Below, piece by piece: positions 47,248 to 56,170 of a stretch of 64,000 bases of DNA; positions within the stretch are counted from its first letter, which is position 1, and every line of letters starts with the position of its first letter. Below the pieces are notes generated by a model, which was not told where the DNA came from, made no database searches, and saw nothing but the letters and a program-made list of their open reading frames with translations. The DNA comes from Chromatium weissei (GTDB lineage Bacteria > Pseudomonadota > Gammaproteobacteria > Chromatiales > Chromatiaceae), in the NCBI RefSeq assembly GCF_016583765.1, contig NZ_NRRR01000007.1:1-64000 (forward strand). The letters run 5' to 3'. A program made the translations under genes and the position numbers.

Positions 47248-48237
47248 TTAAATCACCAGCGGCGTAATGGGTAATCCAATTCGCGTTGCTAATTCAGCAA
47301 ACGATCCGGTTTGTTCATTCGCCGTGCAACACAACCGCGCATCCTGCAATACACGCAATCCAATCAATTGCGGATAGTCATGCCACGCGGTCAGCAATTC
47401 ATTCACATCCAATTGAAAATCACGGGTTGAACGCAGCGCGGTATCCTCAACGATTTTATTCGCCAATTGAATACGCCGCGACAACGCACCGAGCCGATAA
47501 CCGGATTGATATTCTGCTACCACTAATAACAGCGGATCATGTCCCATTTTAGAATGCGTATTGAGCGCCGCCGTGCCGTGCCATAATCCTTTTAATAACC
47601 AATTGAAATCATCCGTTGTCATACCAGTGGTTTGCGCGGCATTTTCATTCGCCACGCCATAGGCCGCAATACACGCATACGGCAATAACCAACGCTCGGC
47701 AAAAGACTTTTGATTCGACTTGTCATTACCGGCATACGCCGCAGTTTGTTGAACTAATGTCGGTGTTACGCGATGTAATGAACGATTAAATGCGGAAAAC
47801 TGCACCGCTCCAGTTAATTGCAATGACGGCTCACCCTTACCCATTGGCAAGGTCGCGCCGAATAACCGCGCATCAATACAACCCTGCTTGACTGCCGTTT
47901 CCAATGCCTGCCGTTTCGCTTCACCAGTCTTTTTACCTTTAATTGCCTCCGCTAAAAATTGTTCTGCCCGATCCTTGCCTTCCGATAAATGACCATTCGC
48001 TTTCAGCGTGTCACGAATTAACACCTCACGACCGGCAGTTAAACGTTTTTCAACATTCGATTCTAAACTCAGGAAATAATCGCGCACCGTGCGTTTAATA
48101 CGCACATCAGTAATGGTCGCTTCACCAGTTTCTGGATCAGTGCGCGGGCGGTTTTCATCCAATGGATCACCATTCGGATTGCAATCCTTGGCTTCGTAAA
48201 TAAACAAAATCTCAGCGCGATTCATTAAAACAGTCAT
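47248..48237 (-). CDS. cas7: Cas7 (Csh2-like) backbone, second type I-B Cascade
   Basis: About 329 residues. Signature NPNGDPLDENRPRTDPETG and ITDVRIKRTVRDYF, then LTGAVQFSAFNRSLH and AYGVANENAAQTTG. There are several possible starts; ATG 48237 is nine bases after GAGG, while earlier ATGs at 48246-48255 have no proper spacing. It follows the DUF29 gene after 24 bases. Confidence 0.92.
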   Translation of the reverse strand: MTVLMNRAEILFIYEAKDCNPNGDPLDENRPRTDPETGEATITDVRIKRTVRDYFLSLESNVEKRLTAGREVLIRDTLKANGHLSEGKDRAEQFLAEAIKGKKTGEAKRQALETAVKQGCIDARLFGATLPMGKGEPSLQLTGAVQFSAFNRSLHRVTPTLVQQTAAYAGNDKSNQKSFAERWLLPYACIAAYGVANENAAQTTGMTTDDFNWLLKGLWHGTAALNTHSKMGHDPLLLVVAEYQSGYRLGALSRRIQLANKIVEDTALRSTRDFQLDVNELLTAWHDYPQLIGLRVLQDARLCCTANEQTGSFAELATRIGLPITPLVI

Positions 48238-48261
48238 CGTTTTCATCCTCATCAATGTGCG

Positions 48262-48687
48262 TTAATCGTCAGTCGTGATGTGCGTGATATTAAATGGACA
48301 CAATTCAGGTAAATCAGTCAGTGGCAATCCCGTTTCATCAGCGGCATTGCGGCGAGCAATGGGATAAGCAGTATCAATCAACGTCGGTAATTGCTGCCGC
48401 AAACTGGGACTGTCATTCAAAATCAATTCAATTTCCTGCCGCGCATTGCGAATAGACAAGCGCCAACTGGTGCTACGCCGTACGGGTTGATAATCCCATT
48501 TAAGCAAATGCAGCAATAAATTAGCCAAATGACTGGTTAATGCCCGCCGATCCCGTTTGCCCATGTTGTCTATTTCTTCGGCGAGGTTAGTTATATCAAT
48601 TGCCGTCAATTGCCCTTGTCGCAATAAATCAGCCTGCTGCTGCGTCCACAGAAAAAAATCTGCATCGTACTGCGTGGCAGTATTCAT
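48262..48687 (-). CDS. DUF29 protein inside the second type I-B operon
   Basis: A 141-residue protein of the DUF29 family: YDADFFLWTQQQADLLRQGQ, ITNLAEEIDNMGKRDRRAL, HLLKWDYQPVRRSTSWRLSI and DETGLPLTDLPELCPF. DUF29 proteins are small helical proteins of unknown function, common in cyanobacteria and proteobacteria. Here the gene is locked into the operon: its ATG overlaps the cas8b stop (ATGA) and cas7 follows 24 bases later. It sits where small-subunit (Cas11-like) genes are found in some type I operons, but DUF29 is not a known Cas11; a role in the complex, or as accessory toxin or regulator, is a guess. Confidence 0.88.
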   Translation of the reverse strand: MNTATQYDADFFLWTQQQADLLRQGQLTAIDITNLAEEIDNMGKRDRRALTSHLANLLLHLLKWDYQPVRRSTSWRLSIRNARQEIELILNDSPSLRQQLPTLIDTAYPIARRNAADETGLPLTDLPELCPFNITHITTDD

Positions 48688-50450
48688 GGCGTCTCCTCAT
48701 CCTCAATATCATCATTAGCATTTTTATCTAATTGCCGAATGCGATACGCCAAGCTGTAACCAATCGTAAAAGCAAAGGTAATTTCTTCATCACTCATTGC
48801 CCAGCGATCCCCACAATTCACCCACGCATTCGCTAAATCTGGATCAATTCCGGTCATGACATAACCAAGTTTTCCGTATTGGGCTAATTTGCTGTGACCT
48901 TCTCGATATAACCGTTGTAGTTGCTGGCGACTTAATAACCGCCCAATAAACTTTTTCGCAAATGGCTCCGCACCACGTTCTTGACGCTGCACTGATGTCA
49001 CTTGTGCGACATAACAACCGGTTAAAAACGCCACAATCAATTCGGGACAACGGAAAAAATCGGCATGATCTATTACATAGCGCCCATACGCACTATTAGG
49101 AATGATTTCAGACATTACGGAGTGCTCCTGAATAGACTCTAAAACAATCAAATGCGTTAAACGCGCATAGCAATATAATCCCCACGCATGGCGCGTCATC
49201 CAATGTAATAAATCCGGTTTACGTTTGCCGGTATCGAGTAGTTTACCCACCAAACAATGCACGAAATGTCGGCGATCAATGGTTTTTTCGGAGAACAAAG
49301 CGGTCAACCAATTGCGCAATGTATCGTCACTCGATTTATCGCTCGCACTGGAAAAATTCTTAAACGTCAATGCGCCAATTTGTACTGGTTTTGATTCAGT
49401 TTTAGTTTCTACGATTAAATCAGTTGCTTTACTCATTGCTTGAGCGGCGTTATACAAAACCTGTAAACGACTGGGTAATAATTGCTGCACCTCGGCTTGC
49501 ACCCGCCATGCGGCATTTTGTTGTTTGAAAAAAATCAGTGCAAAAGCGAGTTGATCACCATAACCCGCAAACTCATTAGTTAATTCCCATTCATCAGCGA
49601 CTAAATCCTGCGCTTTATTCAAACGCAACCGATCAGGATGTGTTTGTAACCGTTCGCGTAATTCTGTTCGCACTACTGCGCTATTGCTATACGGCAAAAT
49701 CAAATACGTTTGCCCCGCCATCGTGCTAGAAAAATATGTTTCTGCTAATGTAAAAGTTTCAGCGATTGCCAGCGCACAATTACCACACACTGGAAAATTA
49801 CGATGCGCTTGCTGCGCACGAAACCCACCCGCAATACTGCCCGGATTATTCAAGTTATAGCAGGCTAATACCGCATAATTACCATAGACTTTAATACCAG
49901 TTTGACCGCATACCGCACAGGTAGCATTAACCCGCTCACCACCCTTGTCCGCAAAATTTTCTAATGCCCGTTCAACCAATACAGTGCGCGCTTCTTCCCA
50001 CGCATACACCGGATTCATTTCGGCATCTGCCCAATAGACATACCCACGATGGGTTTTGTCATCAATTCCAGCATCTTTACGTTTTGTTTCAACTTCTACC
50101 CAAATCTCGTCTTTTGCATCATTAAATGTCACTAAACTATTCACCAACCATTGCCGTTTTTCTGCTGGCAATTCATGTGTATCGGCGAGCGCCTTAACTG
50201 CGCTGGCTAAACGATTCGCTGTATTCCCTGCCAATTTACAACAGGGCGTAAAATCCGTGCTATTTGATGGCCCCGAGCGATATACCACACCCGCATTTCC
50301 ATTGCGTGTTTTCACGCCTAACCATTCACCGTCATTCCCAAAACACAGTGCCAATCCACGATCATAATTCGCCGGCAAACCCTCATTTAATCGTTCCCAG
50401 TCCGCCCGTTCTGGCAAACATTGGCTCAATTCGTATAACCGTTGAAACAT
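48684..50450 (-). CDS. cas8b: Cas8b (Csh1/TM1802-like) large subunit, second type I-B Cascade
   Basis: A 588-residue large subunit with an N-terminal zinc-ribbon pair CAVCGQTGIKVYG and FPVCGNCALAIAET, the same layout as the first Cas8b and about the same relative position. Other blocks: GLALCFGNDGEWLGVKTR, LLPSRLQVLYNAAQ. Overall similarity to the first Cas8b is low, so the two modules probably differ in PAM or target choice. First gene of its operon. Confidence 0.75.
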   Translation of the reverse strand: MFQRLYELSQCLPERADWERLNEGLPANYDRGLALCFGNDGEWLGVKTRNGNAGVVYRSGPSNSTDFTPCCKLAGNTANRLASAVKALADTHELPAEKRQWLVNSLVTFNDAKDEIWVEVETKRKDAGIDDKTHRGYVYWADAEMNPVYAWEEARTVLVERALENFADKGGERVNATCAVCGQTGIKVYGNYAVLACYNLNNPGSIAGGFRAQQAHRNFPVCGNCALAIAETFTLAETYFSSTMAGQTYLILPYSNSAVVRTELRERLQTHPDRLRLNKAQDLVADEWELTNEFAGYGDQLAFALIFFKQQNAAWRVQAEVQQLLPSRLQVLYNAAQAMSKATDLIVETKTESKPVQIGALTFKNFSSASDKSSDDTLRNWLTALFSEKTIDRRHFVHCLVGKLLDTGKRKPDLLHWMTRHAWGLYCYARLTHLIVLESIQEHSVMSEIIPNSAYGRYVIDHADFFRCPELIVAFLTGCYVAQVTSVQRQERGAEPFAKKFIGRLLSRQQLQRLYREGHSKLAQYGKLGYVMTGIDPDLANAWVNCGDRWAMSDEEITFAFTIGYSLAYRIRQLDKNANDDIEDEETP

Positions 50451-50483
50451 GTGATACGCTCTAAAAATTCATACTGTTATTGG

Positions 50484-50512
50484 TATAACGCAAGTCTCGC
50501 GCTAATTTTCAA
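50484..50512 (-). promoter_or_regulatory. Promoter of the second type I-B operon
   Basis: On the minus strand TTGAAA, 17 bases, GTTATA, about 34 bases upstream of cas8b. It shares ATTGAAAATTAGCGC exactly with the first operon's promoter, and GTGCAAC directly upstream resembles the GTTGCAAC end of the array repeat. Confidence 0.7.
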
Positions 50513-50558
50513 TGTTGCACCGCTATACAGTGATAAAAAAGACAAGAGAATTTCGTTT

Positions 50559-51662
50559 TTATGGCGTGCGTAATTGAGTAATTCGTTCTTTACGTTCACG
50601 TTTTTTATCACCACTACCCCAACCCGCATGGGTGTAAATTTTTTCAATCAAATCCGCAAGTTCAGCGCGCTCCGGCATGACCCAAGTCGTACCATCATCA
50701 AGCAAACGGCGCACCTCCGCCATAAATGCGCCACCGGCATCCGGTTTAATGTTACGACTATAATCGTTTTCAAATTGCTGACGCAGTTTCAATAAAACCT
50801 GTTGCGTTGGTGATAGCGCATTAATTTCAGCATCACGCGTGGCTTTTTTAAGCTGTTGCAATAAATTTTCAGTTTCGATGGAATTATGTTGCATCACGCC
50901 ATAACCCACTGCCGTTTTCGCACCAGCGCCGATCCATTCCAATGCAGATTTAAGGGCGGCAAAAACATCATTTAATTCCGCAGCAAATTCAGGATGACGT
51001 GGCGCAATTCCAAATAACAGCTTGGGCTTTTTAGCCACTAAAAACGGCACTGGTATTGGCGCGTGCCAATCGGCAGGAATATGATCTGGTTCACGTCGCC
51101 AATCCTCAATTTCGCCACCTTCCTCATACCATTTACCTAAATGCGGAGTCATAATATCGGCAGTGAGATTGACTGGCGCAATTGGTAACGCATCAAAAAA
51201 GATAAATGCACCTGCTTGTTCATTATTACCAAACCAAGCATCAATACGTTGCTGTTTCATTTCATCAAAACGCGATTCATCCCATATTTCAATCCATGCT
51301 TTTACCAAACCTTTAACGCCACTACCAGCCAAATAAGGAACGCCAAGGGTGTGATGCCACGCCAATCCATTTTCAACAGGATGCGATAAACCCAAACCAG
51401 TGGCGAAATTCCAATCAACGCTAAATACCGCACCGCGTCCACCGAGCGCAGTAATTAACGCTAAATGCCGTAAACTATTTTGTTCAAGTTCATTACGATT
51501 GCCGGTCAACTTAGCGTTATTTTCTATCCAATCTTTTTTACCATTATCTCGTACTTCCCAATTAGCATCATACCGATTAAAAAAACGGTTATACCAAAGC
51601 CCACGATGTCCGCCATCGGGCAAACTATTTGGCGCATCATGTGAATAAAGCGGCAATATCAT
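50559..51662 (-). CDS. cmr6: Type III-B effector subunit Cmr6
   Basis: A 367-residue RAMP protein at the distal end of the Cmr complex. Typical blocks: FATGLGLSHPVENGLAWHHT, GVPYLAGSGVKGLVKAW, ADIMTPHLGKWYEEG and GAGAKTAVGYGVM. About 110 extra residues follow the glycine-rich end, with coiled and charged sequence, longer than many Cmr6. Overlaps cmr5 by four bases (ATGA). Last gene of the operon; no terminator seen. Confidence 0.92.
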   Translation of the reverse strand: MILPLYSHDAPNSLPDGGHRGLWYNRFFNRYDANWEVRDNGKKDWIENNAKLTGNRNELEQNSLRHLALITALGGRGAVFSVDWNFATGLGLSHPVENGLAWHHTLGVPYLAGSGVKGLVKAWIEIWDESRFDEMKQQRIDAWFGNNEQAGAFIFFDALPIAPVNLTADIMTPHLGKWYEEGGEIEDWRREPDHIPADWHAPIPVPFLVAKKPKLLFGIAPRHPEFAAELNDVFAALKSALEWIGAGAKTAVGYGVMQHNSIETENLLQQLKKATRDAEINALSPTQQVLLKLRQQFENDYSRNIKPDAGGAFMAEVRRLLDDGTTWVMPERAELADLIEKIYTHAGWGSGDKKRERKERITQLRTP

Positions 51663-52246
51663 GGCTGTTGCTCTCCAACGTTATTCTCTTCACGTGCCAG
51701 AAAAGCACTGGCGAGTTTTTTCACCCAATCAAGAAATAACAATGCCTCAATTTGCGCAGCCAAATAAGCATCTTGATCGGATTGCGTAATGGCATTCAAT
51801 AAATCACTCTTGCCTGCAAATGGCCGCCCATCTTTAGCAAGCCATTCGCCCAGCAATTTATAAAGTTCGTAGTAAGTATTTTTCTCGCCCTTGCGCCGAT
51901 AAAATGCCGCAGTTTGTCCCAAACCATTGGCATGAATCATAAACGGCATGGAGCTGGCATAACTATTAAATTCCTTCTGACTTTTTTCATCGCTGTTCTT
52001 TGCGAAATCTGTAATATGTTGTAGAGCAAATTCAGCACGTTCTTGTTCTGGTGTTTTCGTGGACACAGAATTATTTCTCACTGGTGGAGTTTTAATAGGT
52101 GCAGATGCAATTAAAGAAGGCGAACTAAGCCTACCTTTGGAAAAGGGAGGTTGAGGAGATTTATCAAAAGCAGGTTGAGGCAATTTTTCCGCCATCTGTT
52201 TCGCCAACTTCTCTTTCTTGCGCTGTTCTTTTTTATAGTTCGTCAT
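51659..52246 (-). CDS. cmr5: Type III-B small subunit Cmr5 with an N-terminal extension
   Basis: A 195-residue protein whose last 130 residues are the helical Cmr5 small subunit (ERAEFALQHITDF, SYASSMPFMIHANGLGQT, AFYRRKG, LLNAITQSDQDAYLAAQIEA). The first 65 residues are an unusual Lys/Pro/Ser-rich linker, MTNYKKEQRKKEKLAK then QPPFSKGRLSSPSL. The DNA for the latter looks like a palindromic repeat inserted in frame. The lysine-rich start could bind RNA. Typical Cmr5 is 120-150 residues. Confidence 0.85.
   Translation of the reverse strand: MTNYKKEQRKKEKLAKQMAEKLPQPAFDKSPQPPFSKGRLSSPSLIASAPIKTPPVRNNSVSTKTPEQERAEFALQHITDFAKNSDEKSQKEFNSYASSMPFMIHANGLGQTAAFYRRKGEKNTYYELYKLLGEWLAKDGRPFAGKSDLLNAITQSDQDAYLAAQIEALLFLDWVKKLASAFLAREENNVGEQQP
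52130..52162. repeat. Palindromic repeat-like insert inside cmr5
   Basis: CCTACCTTT and AAAGGGAGG form an imperfect palindrome followed by TTGAGGAGATTT, close to the widespread short intergenic repeat of many bacteria. Here it is in frame and codes for SPQPPFSKGRL. Only one copy was seen in this window. Confidence 0.45.
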
Positions 52247-52249
52247 TAT

Positions 52250-53128
52250 TCAATCCTCCGCCTGTTGAATAATCTTCACCTTGCACCAGCCCATGCCGAC
52301 AGTTTCATTACCGCCGAGCTGTAAATATGAATGATGAAACAATTCACCAGTGACATGCGTCAATACCTCAGCAGCAGATTTATTACTGCCCTTAATTCGC
52401 GCTGCCTGCGCATGAAGTGCGACATACAATAACGTATCTGGTGGCAGTGTTTCTTCATACCACAATGCACCGGGTTTAACTGTTTTTGTAGTGTTGTCAA
52501 TACAGATATGCGGATTCACTGGTGTAGCGAACTTTGCTAAATGTTTAAAACGATCATCACTCACCAATACCAGTTGCTTATTCAATACTTCTTCAGCATC
52601 ATCACGACCCATCAATTGAGCCAAAGTCGGAATAACTGCGCTGAAATTACCCTTGCCAGTATTGAATTGAAATTCTTCCAAATATAACGTCTGGTTATTC
52701 GCTAAATTCGGCAGTAATGCGATATTATTTTCAGGGTTATCGGGAATCAGCTTTGTATCCAGCGTTGCTAATTCCAGTCGCGCTGTATCTGCTACAAAAC
52801 GTTTTAATAGTGCCGGACAAGTCACCCATTTGAAATGCCCTGTTAATGAACGTACAGGCAATAATAAGAGTCGCGCATCGCCAACTAATAATGCACCGGC
52901 GTGTTCATGTGCATTGCCAACATCTGGACCGAATACGGCAAATAACCAATCCACTTTTTGCGCTTCAGCGCGGGCGCGTAATGCGCCCTTCACTGCTGAG
53001 CTAAATACCACTGGCCATTCAGTGTGCGCCTCGCGTTGAATTGGTAAATCAATCGCTGTTGCCATTTGCCCAGCGCCGGCATGAATAGATGTTTCTGCCA
53101 ATAAACCGAGTAGTGCTGTGTGTTGCAT
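52250..53128 (-). CDS. cmr4: Type III-B target-RNA-cleaving backbone subunit Cmr4
   Basis: About 292 residues. Cmr4 lines the crRNA and cuts target RNA every six bases; the conserved Asp is in AIDLPIQREAHTEWPV, about residue 26. Other blocks are TSIHAGAGQ, FSSAVKGALRARAE and YLQLGGNETVGMGWCKV. The ATG at 53128 has TAGGAG eight bases upstream; the frame extends nine codons further but without a ribosome-binding site. Confidence 0.94.
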   Translation of the reverse strand: MQHTALLGLLAETSIHAGAGQMATAIDLPIQREAHTEWPVVFSSAVKGALRARAEAQKVDWLFAVFGPDVGNAHEHAGALLVGDARLLLLPVRSLTGHFKWVTCPALLKRFVADTARLELATLDTKLIPDNPENNIALLPNLANNQTLYLEEFQFNTGKGNFSAVIPTLAQLMGRDDAEEVLNKQLVLVSDDRFKHLAKFATPVNPHICIDNTTKTVKPGALWYEETLPPDTLLYVALHAQAARIKGSNKSAAEVLTHVTGELFHHSYLQLGGNETVGMGWCKVKIIQQAED

Positions 53129-53141
53129 ATTCGCTCCTAAT

Positions 53142-54248
53142 TTACCAAGTTCCAATAACTAATTCGCCACGTCCAAGCGCAGTTTCATTGCCAATGTGTT
53201 GTCCGTGCAGACGATCTATAGCGATTTTAATATCGCCAACAACAGTACAAAAATACACACTACCTGCCGGAATTAAACTTTTCACTGAACGCGGTTGTTG
53301 TTTAACCAAATCCCAACCACCTTCTCGCGCTGCTTTACCAATCACTGCGCATTCAATGATCAATTCAACCTCGTTAATCATTCCTTGCCATTTATGTATT
53401 CCGTCACATTCAATTGGTTTAAATTCAGGCGGAAACCATTGATTGCCAAAATCGGCATTGGTTAATAGCATGAGCAGCAGTTTATTTCCTGCTGAAATGG
53501 GTGATTTAATCTGTAATTTAGCTGCATCATTGATACGCACTGTACTGGCACGACCTTCACCACCTAATCGCACGATTCCCGATTTTAACTGGCAATGATT
53601 CGGAATACCTTTAACGCCAATACCAATTGCTAATTCTGAATGCGGACGCAAATGACGCGTTTGATACAGCAGTCCATCAATACCGGTGCGTTGTTGATTA
53701 TTACGCGCAATGCCAAGACGCGGTTCTTCTGCATATAAATCTTTTGCTTTGTACACCTTTTCCGGTGATTGACCAATTAAAACTCTTTGTAAATCAGCTG
53801 CATTTAACCAGCATTGTTCTAATGGTTTTGCTCCAGTAAGTTTTTGTTTAATACACGGCAATTGCACTTTACCTAAATCACAGTTCACCGCATCACCCGG
53901 TTCAAGAAAACGGTATTCATTCTCTTTAGCAAGCAAATGCAACGGCGCAGGATATAAGCGTTTGCTATTCAATAGCAGATAAGGACCAGTCAACTTTAAC
54001 TTGCCGAGATCATCACCAACGCCAATTACTTGCCTGAGTTCAGCATATTCGTTTGAATTGGTAAATTGATTCCAATCAACCTGTTGCTGTTCGCCAATTA
54101 AAGTACGAATTGCACCGGCAACAGTCCGCGCTGGCGGTGGAAATAGACTACTTAATGTATTGCTACCGCTCGTATCAAATCCGCGTGCTTCACGAAAAAA
54201 CCAAGTATCCAGCGGATTTAATTCGTAGTATTGAATTGCATCACTCAT
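53142..54248 (-). CDS. cmr3: Type III-B subunit Cmr3
   Basis: A 368-residue Cas5-like subunit that holds the crRNA 5' handle next to Cas10. Signature ELNPLDTWFFREARGFD and SLFPPPARTVAGAIRTLIGE, later LRPHSELAIGIGVKG and the final ETALGRGELVIGTW. Its ATG shares one base with the cas10 stop (TAATG). Confidence 0.93.
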   Translation of the reverse strand: MSDAIQYYELNPLDTWFFREARGFDTSGSNTLSSLFPPPARTVAGAIRTLIGEQQQVDWNQFTNSNEYAELRQVIGVGDDLGKLKLTGPYLLLNSKRLYPAPLHLLAKENEYRFLEPGDAVNCDLGKVQLPCIKQKLTGAKPLEQCWLNAADLQRVLIGQSPEKVYKAKDLYAEEPRLGIARNNQQRTGIDGLLYQTRHLRPHSELAIGIGVKGIPNHCQLKSGIVRLGGEGRASTVRINDAAKLQIKSPISAGNKLLLMLLTNADFGNQWFPPEFKPIECDGIHKWQGMINEVELIIECAVIGKAAREGGWDLVKQQPRSVKSLIPAGSVYFCTVVGDIKIAIDRLHGQHIGNETALGRGELVIGTW

Positions 54249-56170
54249 TACTTTTCAACTCCTTTTTGTGCAAGAAAACGCACCAATAACGCACCATCTG
54301 GTTCGAGTCGATTGCTGGATGTGAATGTCACCGTGCCATCTTTATTGTGGCGCGTTACCGGTCGGCATTGTTCCACTAATGGTTTAATTAACGCTTCAGC
54401 ATCAGCAATTTTTAATTTGTCACGTCGATTGTCGTTGACACCGGATGCCAAATAATCCACTGCCAGTAACGACACTGCTTCCTCTTCAGTGAAAACAGCT
54501 TTCTCTTGACCGTTCGATGGATTGATCAATTCAAACTGCTCGCGGATTTTGTAGAAAAACTTATTGCTGAATGCGACATCTTTTGAACCAATCGGAGCGG
54601 CGAATTGTTTGAATTGTTCTGCGATCTTTTCAATTGCCAAAGTGTCTGAATTTGGAAGCAATGCACATTCCCACGGTTGCGCCCATTTAATTGTTTCACC
54701 GCTGCCTTTTTCCACTCGTACTGCTAACGCATCGCGTCCAGTGGCATCTTTAGCAATCTCATCAAGCAAATGATGTGAATTGTGCAATAACCGCGTGAGT
54801 GGTGTTTTCACATGCGCAAAAGTAATTGCGGCGGAAATCGTTGAATGATTTTTCTTGTCATTAAATGCTTTCTGAAATGCTGTGAGATAACAGGCACGAA
54901 TTGCTGCCGCTCCTTTAAGCGCATCTTCCATTGGAAATAGCGCCAATACATCATCACCGCCCGCGTAAATCAAAAAGCCGTTATGTTTATGCACAATCTC
55001 CGGCACAGCAGCGGTGAATTGATTCAGTGCGACGGAGATTTTCTTTGGCGCATTTTCTATCTTCGACTGTAATAATTGGCCGAGACTATCGCCGTCCATT
55101 AACAAAATGGCATAAAATGGCGATGGCGATGTTTTCTGACCAAGCGCCTTGAGTGCATGTTTTACTGCATTCACTTTATTGCGGTCTGAACAAAGTTTTT
55201 TATTCTCTAAGACATGCTCAAATAAGGCGCTAGAATGCAAATGTGTCAATGATTTCAGACCAGTTTCGCCTACACACTTTAATTGACTTAAGCCACCATC
55301 AGATTCACCCAATAAATCTTCAGTCGCCGTGCGCAATTGCGCCAATAGATTCGAATCAGCGTCTTTTAATTGCGCGACCCAATGCGCCGCTGCTAAATCA
55401 GTCGTTGATGGCATCTGTCCATTCACTTTCCAGCCATGCAATGTCCAATTATTTTGCATTTGAACCCGCAAATCAGTAAAGCCTTTTACAAAGCGGCGTT
55501 TAATAAATGCAATTGCACATAATGCTTCATCAGCATCAAAATCAGTGCTAAAACGCTCACGCAATGGTTTCCAAAACGTATTCAATTGCGCATCAGTTGG
55601 ATGCGCTGCACCAGACAATTCTTGCCAACCCGCCATCATTGAACATTTCACACCAGCTTCTTCTGGTGGTAATTGCGAACGCCAATTCTTACGCCGATCA
55701 AGCAGCGCATTGTCATCACCCAATGCCCACGCAATTTCCCAAAATTGTTGGCATTGCCGTTCCCAAATGGTTCGAGTGCGTTCTAATTCGGCAGTTTTAT
55801 TCAGATACGGAATTAAATCGCGTTTCCAAATGGATTCAGCCAATGCCCACCATGCTTTACGCACAGCGTCTTCAATTTGCTTTGGATTAAAATCGCTCGG
55901 AACCTTGGCTTGAATTGCTTTGAAACGATTAGGAATACAACCTTGAGACGGTGCTTTTCCCGTTCCTTTACCAACTAACCAATTCAAATAGTCGTTACTC
56001 GGACTGGGGAAATTGATTTCGCCCTTCTGTTGAAGAACTGCTTGCATTGCCGCACCAGCTAACCACGATAATAGGAATGAACCCGCCCAAAAATCACGGG
56101 TGCGGCGCGCTTGTGAAACAAAGCCTTGCACGGGTCCGAGCGTGAAATGAAAAGTTGTGAATTTGGTCAT
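54248..56170 (-). CDS. cas10: Type III-B signature protein Cas10 (Cmr2), without an evident HD domain
   Basis: A 640-residue large subunit. It starts at FTLGPVQGFVSQARRTRDFWAGS, the usual Cmr2 beginning. First palm has ILLMDGDSLGQLL (Asp359/361), second palm has the cyclase motif YAGGDDVLALF (GGDD 404-407), so cyclic oligoadenylate synthesis from ATP is likely. I see no HD dyad in the first 250 residues and no clear CX2C zinc finger; at 640 residues it is 150-250 shorter than HD-bearing Cmr2. It is therefore probably a signalling-only Cas10. Overlaps cmr1 and cmr3 by one base (TAATG). Confidence 0.93.
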   Translation of the reverse strand: MTKFTTFHFTLGPVQGFVSQARRTRDFWAGSFLLSWLAGAAMQAVLQQKGEINFPSPSNDYLNWLVGKGTGKAPSQGCIPNRFKAIQAKVPSDFNPKQIEDAVRKAWWALAESIWKRDLIPYLNKTAELERTRTIWERQCQQFWEIAWALGDDNALLDRRKNWRSQLPPEEAGVKCSMMAGWQELSGAAHPTDAQLNTFWKPLRERFSTDFDADEALCAIAFIKRRFVKGFTDLRVQMQNNWTLHGWKVNGQMPSTTDLAAAHWVAQLKDADSNLLAQLRTATEDLLGESDGGLSQLKCVGETGLKSLTHLHSSALFEHVLENKKLCSDRNKVNAVKHALKALGQKTSPSPFYAILLMDGDSLGQLLQSKIENAPKKISVALNQFTAAVPEIVHKHNGFLIYAGGDDVLALFPMEDALKGAAAIRACYLTAFQKAFNDKKNHSTISAAITFAHVKTPLTRLLHNSHHLLDEIAKDATGRDALAVRVEKGSGETIKWAQPWECALLPNSDTLAIEKIAEQFKQFAAPIGSKDVAFSNKFFYKIREQFELINPSNGQEKAVFTEEEAVSLLAVDYLASGVNDNRRDKLKIADAEALIKPLVEQCRPVTRHNKDGTVTFTSSNRLEPDGALLVRFLAQKGVEK

